64,000 nt of DNA from Paracoccus sediminicola (GTDB taxonomy: Bacteria; Pseudomonadota; Alphaproteobacteria; Rhodobacterales; Rhodobacteraceae). The notes beneath the pieces were generated by a model, which was given only the letters and a program-made list of their open reading frames with translations, had not been told where the DNA came from and ran no database searches. The stretch covers positions 2,331,501 to 2,395,500 of the forward strand of contig NZ_CP115768.1 of NCBI RefSeq assembly GCF_027912835.1, given 5' to 3'. This document shows positions 61,959-64,000 of this stretch, piece by piece. Position numbers and translations under genes: made by a program. Each line of letters starts with the position of its first letter. Within the stretch, counting starts at the first letter, position 1.

Positions 61959-62987
61959 ATGCGCCACGCTGCTACACTGGATATCGAATCCCTCACCCGG
62001 TATCTTTCGCAACGGATCGAGGGTTTCGAAGGACCGGTCGAGGTCACCAAGTTCGACACGGGCCAGTCGAACCCGACCTATCGTCTCTCGTTGCCCGGTC
62101 GAGACCTCGTGCTGCGCCGCAAGCCGCCCGGACAGCTTCTTAAATCTGCTCACGCGGTGGATCGCGAATTCCGGGTCCAGTCCGCGCTGGAGGACAGTGA
62201 CGTTCCGGTCGCGAAGATGCATTTTCTTTGCGAGGATGAAAGCGTCATCGGCTCGATGTTCTATGTGATGGATCTGGTGCCGGGTCGCAATTTCGCGCGC
62301 CCCGACCTTCCGGGAGAAGACGACGCCACTCGCAGCGGCGTGACGGATGAAATGGCCCGCGTGCTCGCCGCCTTGCATGAGGTCGACATCGACGCACGGG
62401 GCCTGTCTGACTATGGCCCACCCGGCAATTACTACGAGCGCCAGATCGGACGCTGGACCAAGCAGTATCGCGCCTCGGAAACGGAACCGATGCCGCGCAT
62501 GGACCGGCTGATCGACATGCTGAGCGAGCGTATCCCCGAGGATCAGGGCGAGCGCACTCTGGTTCACGGAGACTACCGCATAGACAATATGATTTTCGCC
62601 GCGGAAGGCACCGATTGCCGCGCCGTGCTGGATTGGGAACTGTCCACGATCGGGCATCCCTATGCCGATCTCGCCGCTGTCATCATGCAGTGGCAGATGC
62701 CCCCCGGTGACGAGGGTCGCGGATTGGCCGGGCTTGAGCGTGAGGCGCTCGGGCTACCCAGTGACGAGGCCTTCATCGGATCCTACTGCGCGCGCCGGAA
62801 TCTGCCGGGTATTTCCGATTTCGGCTTCTATCTTGGCTTCGCCTTCTTCCGAATGGCCGCGATCATACAGGGCGTGAAGAAGCGAGGTCTTGAAGGCAAC
62901 GCCTCCAACCCGGCGAAAGCGGCCGCGGTTGGCAAACGCATCCCGCTTTTCGTCGAGGGCGGGCTCCAGGCGCTTGACGGGACATGA
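61959..62987 (+). CDS. Phosphotransferase of the ACAD10/11 kinase type (LvaA-like)
   Basis: A 342-residue aminoglycoside-phosphotransferase-fold protein that strongly resembles the N-terminal kinase domain of ACAD10/ACAD11: VEVTKFDTGQSNPTYRL, LRRKPPGQLLKSAHAVDREF, FYVMDLVPGR, DYGPPGNYYERQIGRWTKQY, then the catalytic LVHGDYRIDNMIF and metal-binding VLDWELSTIG. Such kinases phosphorylate the 4-hydroxy group of 4-hydroxyacyl-CoA, as shown for LvaA in levulinate catabolism. GAGGAG precedes the ATG at 61959. The partner dehydrogenase is the gene at 51070. Overlaps the MFS gene by 4 bases. Confidence 0.9.
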   Translation: MRHAATLDIESLTRYLSQRIEGFEGPVEVTKFDTGQSNPTYRLSLPGRDLVLRRKPPGQLLKSAHAVDREFRVQSALEDSDVPVAKMHFLCEDESVIGSMFYVMDLVPGRNFARPDLPGEDDATRSGVTDEMARVLAALHEVDIDARGLSDYGPPGNYYERQIGRWTKQYRASETEPMPRMDRLIDMLSERIPEDQGERTLVHGDYRIDNMIFAAEGTDCRAVLDWELSTIGHPYADLAAVIMQWQMPPGDEGRGLAGLEREALGLPSDEAFIGSYCARRNLPGISDFGFYLGFAFFRMAAIIQGVKKRGLEGNASNPAKAAAVGKRIPLFVEGGLQALDGT

Positions 62988-64000
62988 CCACGCTCGAACC
63001 GGATGCCGCCGATCTCGCAGAGGGACGGCGCAGCTTCTGGTTATTATTCCCTGTGGTGTCCCTGGCGATGTTCGTCTCGTTCGGGGACAACACCATCGTC
63101 GCCACGGCCCTGCCCGCGCTCGCTGCGGAATTCGGAGAGCCGACCCGCGCGCCCCTGATCATCTCGGCATATCTCGTGGCGATGATGGTCGCGGCACCGG
63201 TCTTCGGGCGTCTCGGCGACGCCTTCGGGCACAAACCCATGCTGCGACCTGCGGCCGGCCTTTTCATCGCGGCATCGGGGCTTTGCATCCTTGCGCCGGA
63301 GTTCTGGGCTCTGGTGGCGTTCAGGTCGGTTCAGGGCATTGGCGCCGGCGGTCTGGTCGCCCTTGCCTCCGCCCTGTTGGCCGAACGTATCCCGCCCCGT
63401 CAACGCGCGGGCTATCAGGGCTATATCGCGACCTTCGTGGTCGGTTCCTATGCGACAGGACCAATCCTCAGCGGGCTGCTAACCGAGTTCGCCGACTGGC
63501 GCGCGATCTTTCTGCTGAACATCCCGTTTGGACTGGCTATTCTGTGGTTTGCCCGGCGCTTACCTGACCGGGACCTGCCGCGAGCGCCGTTTCAACTCGA
63601 TATCGCGGGCGTCTTCTTGCTGGCGATCTTCGTCGGTGCACTCGTGGCAATTTCCGAGGCGGGCGCACGCGATACTCGGGTCGCCGCCACACTGGGCGGT
63701 GCCGCCGCTGTGGCGCTGATCCTTTTCATAATCCAGGAACGGCGCAGCACGCATCCGCTTATCCCGCCAGCGGTCATATCCGACAGCTCGATCCGCCGGG
63801 TCAATCTCGCAGTCATGCTGTATGGGGTTTGCTCGGTGCCGCTTCTTGTCGTGTTGCCGATCTATTACCGCACCGTTCATGGTCTTTCCTCATCCGAAAT
63901 CGGGATATCCATGCTTCCGATCAGCGTCGGGCTGGTGGTTAGCTCGCTGGCCACAGGTCAGCTTGTCGCGCGGACCGGCATGGTCCTGTCCTGGGCGGTC
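62984..64000 (+). CDS. MFS transporter, DHA2 (EmrB/QacA) family, 3' end outside the window
   Basis: A major-facilitator protein, 339 residues visible before the window ends. The first membrane helices carry SFGDNTIVATALPALAAEF, the MFS motif A variant GRLGDAFGHKPML after helix 2 and the antiporter motif C area GSYATGPILSG in helix 5. Fourteen-helix drug/proton antiporters start this way. The ATG overlaps the phosphotransferase TGA (ATGA), so it belongs to the same operon and may export an intermediate or import the substrate. Confidence 0.88.
   Translation, partial: MTTLEPDAADLAEGRRSFWLLFPVVSLAMFVSFGDNTIVATALPALAAEFGEPTRAPLIISAYLVAMMVAAPVFGRLGDAFGHKPMLRPAAGLFIAASGLCILAPEFWALVAFRSVQGIGAGGLVALASALLAERIPPRQRAGYQGYIATFVVGSYATGPILSGLLTEFADWRAIFLLNIPFGLAILWFARRLPDRDLPRAPFQLDIAGVFLLAIFVGALVAISEAGARDTRVAATLGGAAAVALILFIIQERRSTHPLIPPAVISDSSIRRVNLAVMLYGVCSVPLLVVLPIYYRTVHGLSSSEIGISMLPISVGLVVSSLATGQLVARTGMVLSWAV

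Overview
The window is 64 kb of GC-rich, densely packed bacterial DNA. The gene families and their arrangement point to an alphaproteobacterium, most likely of the Rhodobacterales/Paracoccaceae type: several TRAP transporters, IclR-controlled catabolic operons, RkpR/KpsE-type capsule export and ATGA-type stop/start overlaps. This is an inference from gene content, as no rRNA or species marker is present. I saw no tRNA, rRNA, CRISPR array, insertion sequence, integrase or phage gene. The longest stretch without a gene is about 294 bases (48375-48668), and it carries promoter and operator signals.

Layout. (1) 1-5.9 kb: a class III aminotransferase (only its first base appears cut off), two overlapping alpha/beta hydrolases on the minus strand, an AI-2E-family permease and a two-TM potassium channel. 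(2) 5.95-13.9 kb: an XRE regulator divergent from a compact operon of TRAP binding protein and both permeases, PyrK, class 1B PyrD, an M20 hydantoinase/carbamoylase-type amidohydrolase, PyrE and a small unknown protein. This looks like import and salvage of orotate, dihydroorotate or carbamoyl-aspartate. (3) 14.0-22.6 kb: capsule export. A complete kpsT-kpsE / kpsM cassette is present twice as 3.2-kb direct repeats about 99.7% identical, flanking a family 2 glycosyltransferase and followed by UDP-galactopyranose mutase. (4) 22.7-27.8 kb: a TAXI-type TRAP system, a class III CoA-transferase and a solute-binding-protein fold with no signal peptide. (5) 27.8-39.7 kb: an IclR-controlled deoxy-sugar island with an ABC importer and the non-phosphorylating L-fucose route (lactonase, mutarotase, L-fuconate dehydratase, keto-deoxy-fuconate dehydrogenase, FAH-type hydrolase). 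It also holds a second enolase-superfamily enzyme, a Gfo/Idh/MocA oxidoreductase and a MaoC protein. (6) 39.7-47.5 kb: a minus-strand operon of branched-chain-type ABC importer, exported cyclase-family protein and zinc alcohol dehydrogenase, divergent from its own IclR regulator. (7) 47.6-64 kb: a CoA-thioester catabolic island with an IclR regulator, a Tat-exported TRAP system, three acyl-CoA dehydrogenases, a FadJ-type bifunctional enzyme, SDRs, a TesB thioesterase, a MaoC hydratase, a quinone-oxidoreductase-like MDR, an ACAD10/11-type phosphotransferase and the start of an MFS exporter.

The most notable observation is in region 7. A 26-bp tripartite motif (TTCCGC-N3-GCRRAA-N5-TTCC) occurs in three separate intergenic regions (48586-48611, 52480-52505 and, inverted, 61799-61824). 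Each copy sits 3-7 bases upstream of a TTGAC -35 box. It links the two halves of an ACAD10/11-type system, which animals carry as one fused protein, to a TRAP importer, and it is probably the operator of the IclR protein at 47571. Together these genes suggest a regulon for uptake and breakdown of a 4-hydroxy (gamma-hydroxy) acid through a phosphorylated acyl-CoA.
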